A DNA stretch of 6,178 bases from an uncultured Lachnospiraceae bacterium (GCA_946639085.1 CAMPBP010000082.1:1-6178), one strand, 5' to 3'; shown: positions 1-5,407, numbered from the stretch's first letter. The notes: generated by a model not told the origin, from the sequence alone. A program made the numbers and translations.

Positions 1-942
1 CGGGTCGTATGCGCAAATGTAAAAGTGTATCGCATCATTCCCGGTTACGACTTTCCAGCCTTTGGGAATCTCCATAGTAAAATATCCCGAAGGGTCTTTG
101 TAATTCTCGTACGTAACTTTTGACGCCTCGGACGCTGTTACCGTTATGTTCTTGTCACTTATGCTCTTTGATGTGGTTTTCTTCTTATCGTCTTTTGGTG
201 TGGTTACATCGGTTTTCTTTGCTCCGTCAAGAGACTTTGCGGTAGAAAGAACACTGCTCACATCGTTATACATATCGAAGTATTCGGTTACCAGTTTATC
301 ATCCTCGAAGTAGCTTTGATCGTCCGAGGGGGTAATAAGGTAGTAATCATAGGTTGGATCGCCCGAAGCAAATTTCTTTGCGCTTCCGTAATAAGGCTCC
401 TCATCCGAAACATTGAAAGAAAACAGCATTCCGCCCTCAAAACCGTAATCTTTGACATAAGCGTCATAGGTTTCTTTGTGCCCGAATGCAATCCACATGC
501 CTTTGCCGTAAACATTGACTTTTCCACTCCATTTTGCGGGCAAAGTCAGTTCCACCGAGGCATTTGTAAATACGAAAGAAAGTGAACCATCCTCATTTAC
601 CGTATAAGAATAATCCAGACGACTGTCTAAGTTTTTGTCAACGTTGAAGGTAATGGCAAAAGTGACTTTATCGGCTTCTTCTTCAGATACAATGATGTTT
701 TCATCCGAAGCTGCCGGCTCGACGATAAACTCCCCTTCAAGACCTTCTTCCTTTTTTATTTCGCTCATGACTCCCAAAAGATCCGAATTGTTGGTGTCAA
801 CGGAGACGGAAGATACGGTCTTGTCTTCTTTTGAAGCAGACGTCGCAGTTTTTTCCGTCGATTTTGCGCTACCTCCGCATGCGGTAAGAAGAACACTCGC
901 AATCAGGCATATCAAAAACAAATTTCCCTTTTTGTATCTCAT
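1..942 (-). CDS. Putative surface lipoprotein, C-terminus cut by window edge
   Basis: The frame is open for 314 codons from ATG 942 to base 1 and continues outside the window. The start is supported by GGAG six bases upstream. Residues 1-21 form a lipoprotein signal: basic MRYKK, a hydrophobic stretch, and lipobox LTAC with the lipidated cysteine at 22, followed by GG. The mature protein should therefore be anchored on the outer face of the membrane. Next comes an acidic Ser/Thr/Lys linker (about 25-60). A first globular region (about 85-235) carries LPAKWSGKVNVYG and GGMLFSFNV, a pattern I associate with uncharacterised clostridial lipoproteins. A second Lys/Thr/Asp-rich linker lies at about 236-258. 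A second domain then starts with DPSGYFTMEIPKGW (about 279-292) and is truncated. I recognise no enzymatic motif; a binding or envelope role is only a guess. It lies downstream of ilvE on the same strand but behind that gene's terminator, so it is probably transcribed separately, although I found no convincing promoter. Confidence 0.85.
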   Translation of the reverse strand, partial: MRYKKGNLFLICLIASVLLTACGGSAKSTEKTATSASKEDKTVSSVSVDTNNSDLLGVMSEIKKEEGLEGEFIVEPAASDENIIVSEEEADKVTFAITFNVDKNLDSRLDYSYTVNEDGSLSFVFTNASVELTLPAKWSGKVNVYGKGMWIAFGHKETYDAYVKDYGFEGGMLFSFNVSDEEPYYGSAKKFASGDPTYDYYLITPSDDQSYFEDDKLVTEYFDMYNDVSSVLSTAKSLDGAKKTDVTTPKDDKKKTTSKSISDKNITVTASEASKVTYENYKDPSGYFTMEIPKGWKVVTGNDAIHFYICAYDP

Positions 943-952
943 AAAGATCTCC

Positions 953-986
953 TTTTAATAGACCGATATCAGTCAGCCTATTAAAA
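953..986 (-). promoter_or_regulatory. Leader hairpin abutting the lipoprotein ribosome binding site
   Basis: On the minus strand, TTTTAATAG (986-978) pairs perfectly with CTATTAAAA (961-953). The 16-base interior can add five more pairs (G.U, C-G, U.G, G-C, A-U), giving a stem of about 14 pairs and a six-base loop. The stem ends directly against the GGAG Shine-Dalgarno at 952-949. The two wobble pairs form only in minus-strand RNA; the plus-strand copy would have A.C mismatches there. This fits an RNA element in the lipoprotein mRNA leader, controlling translation or protecting the 5' end. Being palindromic DNA, it could instead be an operator. The fold is seen in the sequence; the function is inferred. 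Confidence 0.5.
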
Positions 987-1011
987 CATATCTCTATTTA
1001 CGGATGATTAA

Positions 1012-1045
1012 TTGCAACAAAAAAGGACCTCAACAGAGGTCCTTT
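1012..1045 (-). terminator. Intrinsic terminator of ilvE
   Basis: On the minus strand, AAAGGACCTC (1045-1036), loop TGTT, then GAGGTCCTTT (1031-1022) form a perfect 10-pair stem. It runs into a six-base T run (1024-1019) followed by GTTGC. It begins 11 bases past the ilvE stop codon. The plus strand has no T run after the stem, so it acts in the minus direction only. Confidence 0.9.
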
Positions 1046-1056
1046 CGGTTACTTGG

Positions 1057-2082
1057 TTATTTGATAACTTTGATCCAGCCTTCGGGAGCTTCAAGGCGAC
1101 CCATCTGAATACCGGTAAGTGTATCGTAGAGTTTCTTGGTAACAGGTCCCATGTCTGTCATACCTGCGGGCATGCAGATCTCTTTGCCGTGATCAACGAT
1201 CTTTCCGACAGGTGAGATAACTGCTGCGGTACCGCAAAGACCGCATTCAGCCATGTCCTTAACTTCGTCGAAGTATACGGGACGTTCCTCGGTCTTAAGA
1301 CCTAAGATCTCTTTTGCAACATACATGAGGGATCTTCTTGTGATGGAAGGAAGGATACTGTCTGACTTGGGAGTTACAACAGTGCCGTCCTTTGTTACGA
1401 ACAGGAAGTTTGCTCCGCCTGTTTCTTCAACCTTGGTGCGTGTTGCGGCATCAAGATACATGTTCTCGTCAAATCCTTTTTCGTGAGCGTCCTGAATAGC
1501 ATAAAGGCTCATTGCGTAGTTAAGACCTGCCTTGATGTGACCGGTTCCGTGAGGAGCCGCACGGTCGAAGTCCGAAACTCTGATCGTTAAAGGCTTTACG
1601 CCGCCCTTGAAGTAAGGGCCTACGGGTGTACAGAACATTCTGAACTGATATTCTGCAGCGGGCTTAACTCCGATAACGGGAGAACTTCCGAACATATAAG
1701 GTCTTATATATAATGTAGCACCGGATCCGTAAGGGGGAACAAATGCTTCATTGGCTGCAACCACATCCTCGACCGCCTTGATAAATCTTTCCTTGGGAAA
1801 TACAGGCATTTCAAGTCGCTTGCAGCTGTCGATCATACGATCTGCATTTAAGTCGGGACGGAAGCACACGATATGACCGTCCTCCGTGGTATATGCCTTT
1901 AATCCTTCAAAACATGTCTGAGCGTACTGAAGAACGCCGGCACATTCGCTTATGACGACCTGATCATCAGAGGTGAGACAACCCTCATCCCATGCGCCGT
2001 CCTTGAAGTTTGATACGAAACGCTTATCGGTGCGGATGTAACCGAAACCGATATTAGACCAGTCGATATTAGCTTTTTCCAT
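1057..2082 (-). CDS. ilvE: Branched-chain amino acid aminotransferase (group II)
   Basis: A cytoplasmic PLP enzyme of fold type IV, which interconverts Leu, Ile or Val with their 2-oxo acids using 2-oxoglutarate/glutamate; it is the last step of branched-chain synthesis or the first of breakdown. At 341 residues it is full length for the group II (mammalian and Bacillus YbgE/YwaA-like) branch. Landmarks are YAQTCFEGLKAY (53-64), the phosphate-side RPYMFGS (127-133), catalytic lysine 184 in GTGHIKAGLNYA, the cofactor-side glutamate 220 in EETGGANF, ILPSITRRS (243-251) and GTAAVISPVG (284-293). The Cys pair at 280/283 is not at the position of the mammalian CXXC redox pair, which is AVIS here. 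Start ATG 2082 is preceded by AAAAGGAG (about 2099-2092) nine bases upstream. The gene has its own promoter and terminator and is divergent from hisA. The leader is about 60 bases, too short for a T-box or a leader-peptide attenuator, so the sequence shows no sign of amino-acid control. Confidence 0.96.
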   Translation of the reverse strand: MEKANIDWSNIGFGYIRTDKRFVSNFKDGAWDEGCLTSDDQVVISECAGVLQYAQTCFEGLKAYTTEDGHIVCFRPDLNADRMIDSCKRLEMPVFPKERFIKAVEDVVAANEAFVPPYGSGATLYIRPYMFGSSPVIGVKPAAEYQFRMFCTPVGPYFKGGVKPLTIRVSDFDRAAPHGTGHIKAGLNYAMSLYAIQDAHEKGFDENMYLDAATRTKVEETGGANFLFVTKDGTVVTPKSDSILPSITRRSLMYVAKEILGLKTEERPVYFDEVKDMAECGLCGTAAVISPVGKIVDHGKEICMPAGMTDMGPVTKKLYDTLTGIQMGRLEAPEGWIKVIK

Positions 2083-2146
2083 GATCCGTTACTCCTTTTT
2101 ATCTTTATTTTCTGCTCTTTGTTTCGATCCGAGCAAAACCTTTGAC

Positions 2147-2164
2147 AACAATTATGGTATTGTT
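2147..2164. repeat. Inverted repeat over the ilvE -10, possible operator
   Basis: AACAAT (2147-2152) and ATTGTT (2159-2164) are perfect inverted half-sites with a six-base spacer, overlapping the ilvE -10. A looser outer pair, TTGAC (2142-2146) and GTCAA (2175-2179), flanks them off-centre. The site could let a dimeric repressor block the promoter. It does not match the CodY consensus as I know it. It is short and A/T-rich, so chance is a real alternative. Confidence 0.3.
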
Positions 2165-2179
2165 TTTTCCAAAAGTCAA
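2151..2179 (-). promoter_or_regulatory. Promoter of ilvE (sigma-A type)
   Basis: On the minus strand, -35 TTGACT (2179-2174) and -10 CATAAT (2156-2151) are each one mismatch from consensus and are separated by exactly 17 bases. Transcription should start near 2144, leaving a leader of about 60 bases before ATG 2082. The -10 lies inside an inverted repeat, AACAAT-N6-ATTGTT (2147-2164). Confidence 0.75.
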
Positions 2180-2259
2180 CAAAACATTGCAATAATGCGA
2201 AGTTTAAGACATACTGATAATGTATTTTGAATAAAAGTATAAAGAAAACGAGACGGAAA

Positions 2260-3042
2260 ATGGAATTCAGACCCTGTATCGACATACATAACGGAAAAGT
2301 TAAACAGATAATCGGATCTTCCTTAAAAGATAAAGGTGACAGTGCCGACGATAACTTCGTGTCCTCAAAAGACGCCGCTTTTTATGCCGATCTTTACAAA
2401 AAGGACGATCTTAAAGGTGCGCATGTCATAATACTCAATTCAAAAGACAGTGAATATTATGAAGAGAGTAAAGCGCAGGCTTTCGGAGCGCTTTCTTCTT
2501 ACAAAAATGCCTTACAGATCGGCGGGGGCGTGAACGATCAAAACGCAAAAGAGTTCATCGAAGCGGGGGCTTCACATGTCATCGTCACAAGCTTTGTGTT
2601 TAAAGACGGTAAGGTCAACATGGACAATCTTAAAAAGCTTGTGGACGCCGTGGGAAAAGAGCACGTAGTGCTTGACTTAAGCGCCGGGGTTAAGGACGGC
2701 AAATATTTTGTGGTTACCGACAGGTGGCAGAAGTTTACCGATGAAGAGATAAGTGAAACGCTTTTTGAAAAGCTTTCTTTGTACTGTGATGAATTTCTCG
2801 TTCATGCGACAAATGTGGAAGGAAAGAAAGCGGGTATAGATAAAGCGCTGATCGATATTCTTTCAAACGTGGTGAAAAAGACGGATGCCAAAGTCACTTA
2901 CGCCGGCGGTATCAGCAGTATGGGTGACATCGCATACATAAAAAACGCCTCCGACAATAAGCTTAATTTCACTGTCGGAAGCGCTCTCGATCTTTTCGGC
3001 GGTAATCTTAAATACGAAGCTCTCGTTAAATGCTGTAAATAG
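2260..3042 (+). CDS. hisA: Eukaryotic-type HisA: ProFAR isomerase
   Basis: Phosphoribosylformimino-5-aminoimidazole carboxamide ribotide isomerase, the fourth step of histidine synthesis, a cytoplasmic single-domain TIM barrel. The 260-residue protein follows yeast HIS6 rather than ordinary bacterial HisA: PCIDIHNGKVKQIIG at the N-terminus, NFVSS (32-36), LQIGGGVND (85-93), VIVTSFVFKDG (107-117), VVLDLSAG (136-143), DRWQKFTD (154-161), EFLVHATNVEG (178-188), TYAGGIS (213-219) and GSALDLFGGNL (240-250). Asp8 and Asp139 fit the catalytic acid/base pair; GGG 88-90 and AGG 215-217 fit the two phosphate grips. ATG 2260 is chosen because family members begin just before the CIDxHNG strand. An in-frame TTG at 2227 would add 11 basic residues and has no Shine-Dalgarno. 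The site before ATG 2260 (GAGACGG) is itself weak. A GATAAT at 2216-2221 could be a -10, but no good -35 accompanies it. No other his gene is in the window. Confidence 0.93.
   Translation: MEFRPCIDIHNGKVKQIIGSSLKDKGDSADDNFVSSKDAAFYADLYKKDDLKGAHVIILNSKDSEYYEESKAQAFGALSSYKNALQIGGGVNDQNAKEFIEAGASHVIVTSFVFKDGKVNMDNLKKLVDAVGKEHVVLDLSAGVKDGKYFVVTDRWQKFTDEEISETLFEKLSLYCDEFLVHATNVEGKKAGIDKALIDILSNVVKKTDAKVTYAGGISSMGDIAYIKNASDNKLNFTVGSALDLFGGNLKYEALVKCCK
2940..2983 (-). terminator. Probable araC terminator inside hisA coding sequence
   Basis: Read on the minus strand, CGCTTCCGACA (2983-2973) and TGTCGGAGGCG (2956-2946) form an 11-pair stem with one G.U wobble and a 16-base loop, followed at once by six T residues (2945-2940). 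This is a canonical intrinsic terminator shape. It lies 61 bases beyond the stop codon of the minus-strand AraC gene and within hisA codons of about residues 227-242. The plus-strand version has a C.A mismatch and no T run. The structure is seen directly; its use by the araC transcript is inferred. Confidence 0.65.
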
Positions 3043-3043
3043 T

Positions 3044-3943
3044 TTAAACGTTCGATCCCGCATGCAGTTTTCTGAACTGGTGCGGGGTTATTTTATTTTT
3101 CTCCTTAAATGCATGGATAAGATGGGAACAGTCGCAAAAACCCGTTTCCTGGCTTATGTACGTAAGGTCATAATCGGTAAAAAGAAGCATGTTCTCAGCC
3201 TTGCAAAGCCTTAAGAACGAAATGTAATGCTTGCAGGACTGGCCGTACAATTCCGTAAAACACTTGGCAAAGTAGGAGTAGCTCATGTTGCATCTTTTTG
3301 CGAGATCTTCGACGCGAAGCTCCTCGTTTAAGTGCTCGTCTATATATTCGGTTATGCTGTTGATACCTGCAGCTTCGTGAACGTCATAGGTTTCCGAAAC
3401 GGAAAGGCCCAGTTCTCTTCTTATTCTTAAATAATAGATAAGGAGCTCGCATATATACGATCTGGTGATGGAATAAAATCCGAAATTCCTGCCGTTGAGT
3501 TCTCGTATGCAACCCTCGAACAGAGATCTTATCCTGTCTCTTTCAAAGGGTTCTTTGTATTCCATTGATATTTTTAACAATTCTTCTTTTCTGGGCATTC
3601 CCGGAGGGAAGCTTAAAGAAAAGCGAACGTTACCGGTCTCTGAAGAATGAATGGTCGATTCAAGCTGGTTTATGTCAAATTTGATAACGTAAAATCTTAA
3701 CGGTCCGTAGCTTGATGTATATATTGAATGAACCGATGAAGGCGGGAAAATGAAAACGTCGTCGGGACCTAAGTTAAACGTTTCGGAATCGCATGTGACT
3801 ATGGCATTGCCTTCGATCATATACATGACTTCCACGAAGTAATGCCAATGGGCGCGAACAGGAAAGACATCTTTCGATGCGTCAAATAGAAATGCTTCAT
3901 ATGGGGCGTTCAGAGTATCTGTGTATTCAAACAGTGAGTTCAC
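3044..3943 (-). CDS. AraC-family transcriptional regulator with N-terminal cupin
   Basis: A 299-residue one-component DNA-binding regulator of standard length. Residues about 15-90 form an AraC-type cupin: HWHYFVEVMYMIEG (32-45), DDVFIFPPSSVH (61-72) and LRFYVIKFD (82-90), expected to bind a sugar or similar small ligand. Residues about 110-190 are a helical linker. The C-terminal AraC/XylS double helix-turn-helix spans about 193-295, with ITEYIDEHLNEELRVEDLAK, the recognition-helix region SYSYFAKCF (221-229), YISQETGFCDCSHLIHAFK (262-280) and the family-typical TPHQFRK (286-292). The start is GTG 3943, with GGAGG four bases upstream. It is divergent from the GH113-like gene, which is its probable target, and convergent with hisA with one base between the stop codons. 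The effector is unknown; a beta-linked manno- or gluco-oligosaccharide would fit the neighbour. Confidence 0.93.
   Translation of the reverse strand: MNSLFEYTDTLNAPYEAFLFDASKDVFPVRAHWHYFVEVMYMIEGNAIVTCDSETFNLGPDDVFIFPPSSVHSIYTSSYGPLRFYVIKFDINQLESTIHSSETGNVRFSLSFPPGMPRKEELLKISMEYKEPFERDRIRSLFEGCIRELNGRNFGFYSITRSYICELLIYYLRIRRELGLSVSETYDVHEAAGINSITEYIDEHLNEELRVEDLAKRCNMSYSYFAKCFTELYGQSCKHYISFLRLCKAENMLLFTDYDLTYISQETGFCDCSHLIHAFKEKNKITPHQFRKLHAGSNV
3057..3100 (+). terminator. Probable hisA terminator inside araC coding sequence
   Basis: On the plus strand, CCCGCA (3057-3062) pairs with TGCGGG (3081-3086) and CAGTT (3065-3069) with AACTG (3075-3079). The loop is TTCTG, with a small asymmetric bulge between the two stem parts. 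A T-rich tract of 11 T in 13 bases follows (3088-3100). It starts 15 bases after the hisA stop and lies wholly within the last codons of the minus-strand AraC gene (about residues 282-296, including TPHQFRK). The minus strand lacks a T run after the stem. Confidence 0.65.
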
Positions 3944-3988
3944 GGGCCCTCCGAAGTAAATAGTTTTCTACAACTTTTTTATAGGGTG

Positions 3989-3994
3989 ATTATA
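3989..3994 (-). promoter_or_regulatory. Candidate -10 of the araC promoter
   Basis: The minus strand carries a perfect TATAAT at 3994-3989, 46 bases before GTG 3943. The 17-base-upstream position (4017-4012) reads TAGATT, a poor -35. A good -10 with a poor -35 suits an activator-dependent or weak promoter. The call rests on one hexamer in an A/T-rich stretch. Confidence 0.4.
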
Positions 3995-4015
3995 GCGATT
4001 ATTTATCCAAAAATC

Positions 4016-4042
4016 TATAGTAAAATAAGAAATTGTTATTTT
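4016..4042 (+). promoter_or_regulatory. Candidate -10 region and inverted repeat before the GH113-like gene
   Basis: TATAGT (4016-4021), overlapping TAAAAT (4021-4026), could serve as -10. Neither has a recognisable -35 at 16-18 bases, as expected if the divergent AraC protein activates it. Immediately downstream, AAAATAA (4022-4028) and TTATTTT (4036-4042) form a perfect 7-base inverted repeat with a 7-base spacer, ending just before the ribosome binding site. It could be an operator half-site pair or a weak A/U leader hairpin. Confidence 0.35.
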
Positions 4043-4055
4043 CGGGAGGAAAGAA

Positions 4056-4994
4056 ATGGATTACATTTGCGGAATAACATTTGCACCCTTCGTACCCGGC
4101 AGATGTTACAACACCAAAGAGGCCAAAGAAAGTTTTTTAAAGATGATAGAGAGCACACATGCAAATTTCGTCACCTTTGTGCCCAACGCTTTACAGGATA
4201 CTCCGCAATCCGAAGTTATCACAATGGGCGAAGAGAGCGTCAACGAAGAAGAGCTTACGGAAATGATCCTTTTTGCGAAGGAGCAGGGTCTCAAAGTTGC
4301 GATCAAACCTACCGTAAACTGCAGAAACGGTGCTTGGCGTGCATTTATAAACTTCTTTGATGAAGATGTCGTATGTGAGCCCAAATGGGGTAACTGGTTT
4401 AAATCCTATACCGAATTTCAGTTAAGATATGCCAAAGTTGCGGAAGCAACAAAGTGCGATATGTTTATCGCAGGCTGCGAAATGGTAATGAGCGAACGCA
4501 GAGAAAAAGAGTGGAGACAGCTCATCAAAGACATAAAGAGCGTTTACAGCGGCCCCGTATCTTACAATACAGACAAATATCAGGAACATAACGTTAAATG
4601 GTGGGATGCGGTGGATGTTATTTCTTCCAGCGGATACTATCCCGTTGATAAATGGGAAGAACAACTTGATCGTATCGAGAAAGTCGTTAAAAAGTACAAC
4701 AAACCTTTCTTCTTTGCGGAAACCGGTTGTATGTCCACCGAAGGATCGAAGTTCGTACCCAACAACTGGTGTCTTGACGGAGAAAGCGATCTTGAGGGCC
4801 AGGCAGAATGGTACAAAGCCATGATGGACGCTTGCGATAAGCGTGACTGGGTCGGCGGACTTTGCATGTGGGATTGGCCTTGCAAGCTTTTCAATCCCAA
4901 AGATGTGGACAAATTTAAAAAGTATGAGCTTTACGCAAAGCCTGCGGCAGATGTTGTAAGAGCTTATTATGACAAGAAGCGCGGTATAAAGTAA
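4056..4994 (+). CDS. GH113-like intracellular glycoside hydrolase
   Basis: A 312-residue (beta/alpha)8-type protein resembling glycoside hydrolase family 113 (beta-mannanase/mannosidase-like; close relatives are often labelled 1,4-beta-xylanase). The family is recognised from memory. Landmarks: GITFAPF (6-12), VAIKPTVNCRNGAWRA (81-96), the aromatic EPKWGNWFKSY (108-118), IAGCEM (138-143), SSGYYPVD (191-198), FFFAETG (218-224) and MWDWP (271-275). By analogy with clan GH-A enzymes, Glu142 is the likely acid/base and Glu222 the likely nucleophile, on the strand-4 and strand-7 ends. There is no signal peptide or membrane segment, so it should act in the cytoplasm on imported oligosaccharides. 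ATG 4056 has a strong GGGAGGAA site six bases or so upstream. It is divergent from the AraC gene, and an SDR fragment follows after 11 bases, probably on the same transcript. The exact linkage cleaved (mannosyl, glucosyl or xylosyl) cannot be read from sequence. Confidence 0.8.
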   Translation: MDYICGITFAPFVPGRCYNTKEAKESFLKMIESTHANFVTFVPNALQDTPQSEVITMGEESVNEEELTEMILFAKEQGLKVAIKPTVNCRNGAWRAFINFFDEDVVCEPKWGNWFKSYTEFQLRYAKVAEATKCDMFIAGCEMVMSERREKEWRQLIKDIKSVYSGPVSYNTDKYQEHNVKWWDAVDVISSSGYYPVDKWEEQLDRIEKVVKKYNKPFFFAETGCMSTEGSKFVPNNWCLDGESDLEGQAEWYKAMMDACDKRDWVGGLCMWDWPCKLFNPKDVDKFKKYELYAKPAADVVRAYYDKKRGIK

Positions 4995-5005
4995 GAGAGG
5001 TTACC

Positions 5006-5332
5006 ATGACAGATCTTAGCGGTATCGCTCTTGAAGCGGAACAGGCAGGTTACTCGGCTGCCAAAGCCGCTCTTAACAAAGTAACGATAGACCTGGGCTA
5101 TAAGCTTAACGGAAGCGACGTTATCATTTCCCTGGCCGATCCCGGCTGGTGCAGAACCGATCTTGGCGGACCGAGTGCACCAAACGCTCCCGAATCCACC
5201 ATTCCCGGAATCGTGGTCGGAGCTTTTGTTAACGATAAAAAATCGGGTCGACTCTTCCCCGCTCAGGACTTTAACGGAATGTCTTTAAAGGATGCCGTTG
5301 AAAAAGCCGAATCATATAAGAGTCCTTATTAG
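5006..5332 (+). CDS. C-terminal half of a short-chain dehydrogenase (truncated SDR)
   Basis: The 108-residue product matches only the second half of classical SDR oxidoreductases, which are about 230-250 residues. It starts at the strand carrying the catalytic serine (LSG, Ser5), then YSAAK with Tyr16 and Lys20 of the YxxxK motif, ALNKVT, and ADPGWCRTDLGGP (44-56), the PGW(x)nTD segment typical of an SDR subgroup, and ends at GRLFPAQDFNG. The N-terminal Rossmann half with the TGxxxGIG dinucleotide-binding loop is absent, and the bases upstream belong to an intact GH113-like gene, so it is not merely frameshifted. Even so, the reading frame is clean, ATG 5006 has a GAGAGG site five bases upstream, and a strong terminator follows. 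It is either a remnant of a deletion that fused a start to the catalytic half, or a maintained small protein. It is unlikely to be an active dehydrogenase alone. Confidence 0.75.
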   Translation: MTDLSGIALEAEQAGYSAAKAALNKVTIDLGYKLNGSDVIISLADPGWCRTDLGGPSAPNAPESTIPGIVVGAFVNDKKSGRLFPAQDFNGMSLKDAVEKAESYKSPY

Positions 5333-5339
5333 TTATCAG

Positions 5340-5365
5340 AAAGACCTCGAAAGAGGTCTTTTTTT
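5340..5365 (+). terminator. Intrinsic terminator of the GH113-like/SDR transcript
   Basis: AAAGACCTC (5340-5348), loop GAAA, GAGGTCTTT (5353-5361): a perfect 9-pair stem with a stable GNRA tetraloop, running into seven T (5359-5365). It begins seven bases after the SDR-fragment stop codon and separates this unit from the phosphoesterase gene. Confidence 0.95.
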
Positions 5366-5407
5366 GTTGCATATATTTATAACAGGTTCTTAAAACACGC
5401 ATAATCC

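Noticed and set aside
1233..1243. Redox-active CXXC in the aminotransferase (Cys280/Cys283), as in mammalian BCAT.
   Set aside because: Aligned on GTA-xxxx-PV, the mammalian CXXC position reads AVIS here; the CGLC pair is located a few residues earlier.
2083..2144. T-box or leader-peptide attenuator before ilvE.
   Set aside because: The predicted leader is only about 60 bases and contains no T-box-like elements, terminator stem or Leu/Ile/Val-rich short frame.
2142..2147. Perfect TTGACA on the plus strand as a -35 for hisA.
   Set aside because: No -10-like hexamer lies 16-18 bases downstream; the sequence there is TTTTTTCC.
2227..2259. Upstream TTG start that would extend HisA by 11 residues (NKSIKKTRRK).
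   Set aside because: No Shine-Dalgarno precedes it. The extension is a basic tail not seen in the family, and HIS6-type proteins begin just before the CIDxHNG strand, which fits ATG 2260.
2863..3063. Minus-strand open frame across the hisA/araC junction as an overlapping gene.
   Set aside because: Antisense shadow of hisA without a start signal or recognisable sequence; the structure there is better explained by the embedded terminators.
3988..4002. GATTAT direct repeat as the AraC operator.
   Set aside because: The repeat is only six A/T-rich bases at 9-base period, shorter than usual AraC-family half-sites (about 17 bases, near 21-base period), so it is noted but not called as a feature.
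4637..4912. Minus-strand open frame of 91 codons inside the GH113-like gene.
   Set aside because: No family signature or ribosome binding site; it is opposite a well-supported gene and is explained by codon bias of the sense strand.
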